A stretch of 5,992 bases of DNA from an uncultured Actinomycetes bacterium. Lineage in GTDB: Bacteria > Actinomycetota > Acidimicrobiia > Acidimicrobiales > Microtrichaceae. Below are positions 5,951 to 5,992 of this stretch, piece by piece; within the stretch, counting starts at the first letter, position 1; each line of letters opens with the position of its first letter. Location: the NCBI GenBank assembly GCA_903941145.1, contig CAJANQ010000384.1:1-5992 (forward strand), written 5' to 3'. Made by a program: the position numbers and the translations under genes. Under the pieces are notes generated by a model. The model was not told the DNA's origin. It did not search any database and saw nothing but the letters and a program-made list of their open reading frames with translations.

Positions 5951-5992
5951 CGCGGGGTCCTGGTGCCGTTCGCCCTCCGCCTGGGCCGTCAC

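Noticed and set aside
1..5992. tRNA, rRNA, CRISPR, insertion sequence or phage remnants
   Set aside because: Nearly all bases are in four clear housekeeping or signalling genes. No repeat arrays, transposase motifs or att-like direct repeats were seen, and base composition is even apart from the short pepA leader.

Overview
The window is very GC-rich, with G or C in most third codon positions, and holds four protein-coding genes with almost no free space. The MetH subtype, the shortage of Shine-Dalgarno sequences at two starts, the TANNNT-type -10 boxes and the soluble PAS-GGDEF-EAL protein suggest a high-GC actinobacterium, perhaps of the Acidimicrobiia type. That placement is inferred from style, not from a marker gene.

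Layout from left to right: (1) 1-1895, minus strand: the N-terminal 631 codons of cobalamin-dependent methionine synthase (metH), covering the homocysteine and methyltetrahydrofolate domains and cut by the left edge. (2) 1896-2012: a 117-bp divergent promoter region. (3) 2013-2558, plus strand: a PduO-type ATP:cob(I)alamin adenosyltransferase. (4) 2621-4195, plus strand: an M17 leucyl aminopeptidase (pepA), 62 bp downstream and probably co-transcribed. (5) 4196-4226: a 31-bp convergent gap whose GC hairpin runs into the end of the next gene. (6) 4227-5906, minus strand: a PAS-GGDEF-EAL cyclic-di-GMP protein whose true N-terminus lies near or beyond the right edge.

The left half has a cobalamin theme. 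metH needs methylcobalamin, and the divergent neighbour makes adenosylcobalamin, so the shared intergenic region separates the two uses of B12. PepA is a housekeeping peptidase, and the signalling protein is an unrelated convergent neighbour.

I see no clear new biological system. The points most worth a second look are: the EAL domain, which has lost two otherwise conserved active-site positions; a tandem 5-bp repeat that would explain why the start of that gene is out of frame; matching TAGNCT boxes just upstream of the divergent metH and adenosyltransferase starts, which suggest leaderless transcripts; and pyrimidine-rich anti-Shine-Dalgarno-like elements in the pepA leader. No tRNA, rRNA, CRISPR array, transposase or cobalamin riboswitch was seen.
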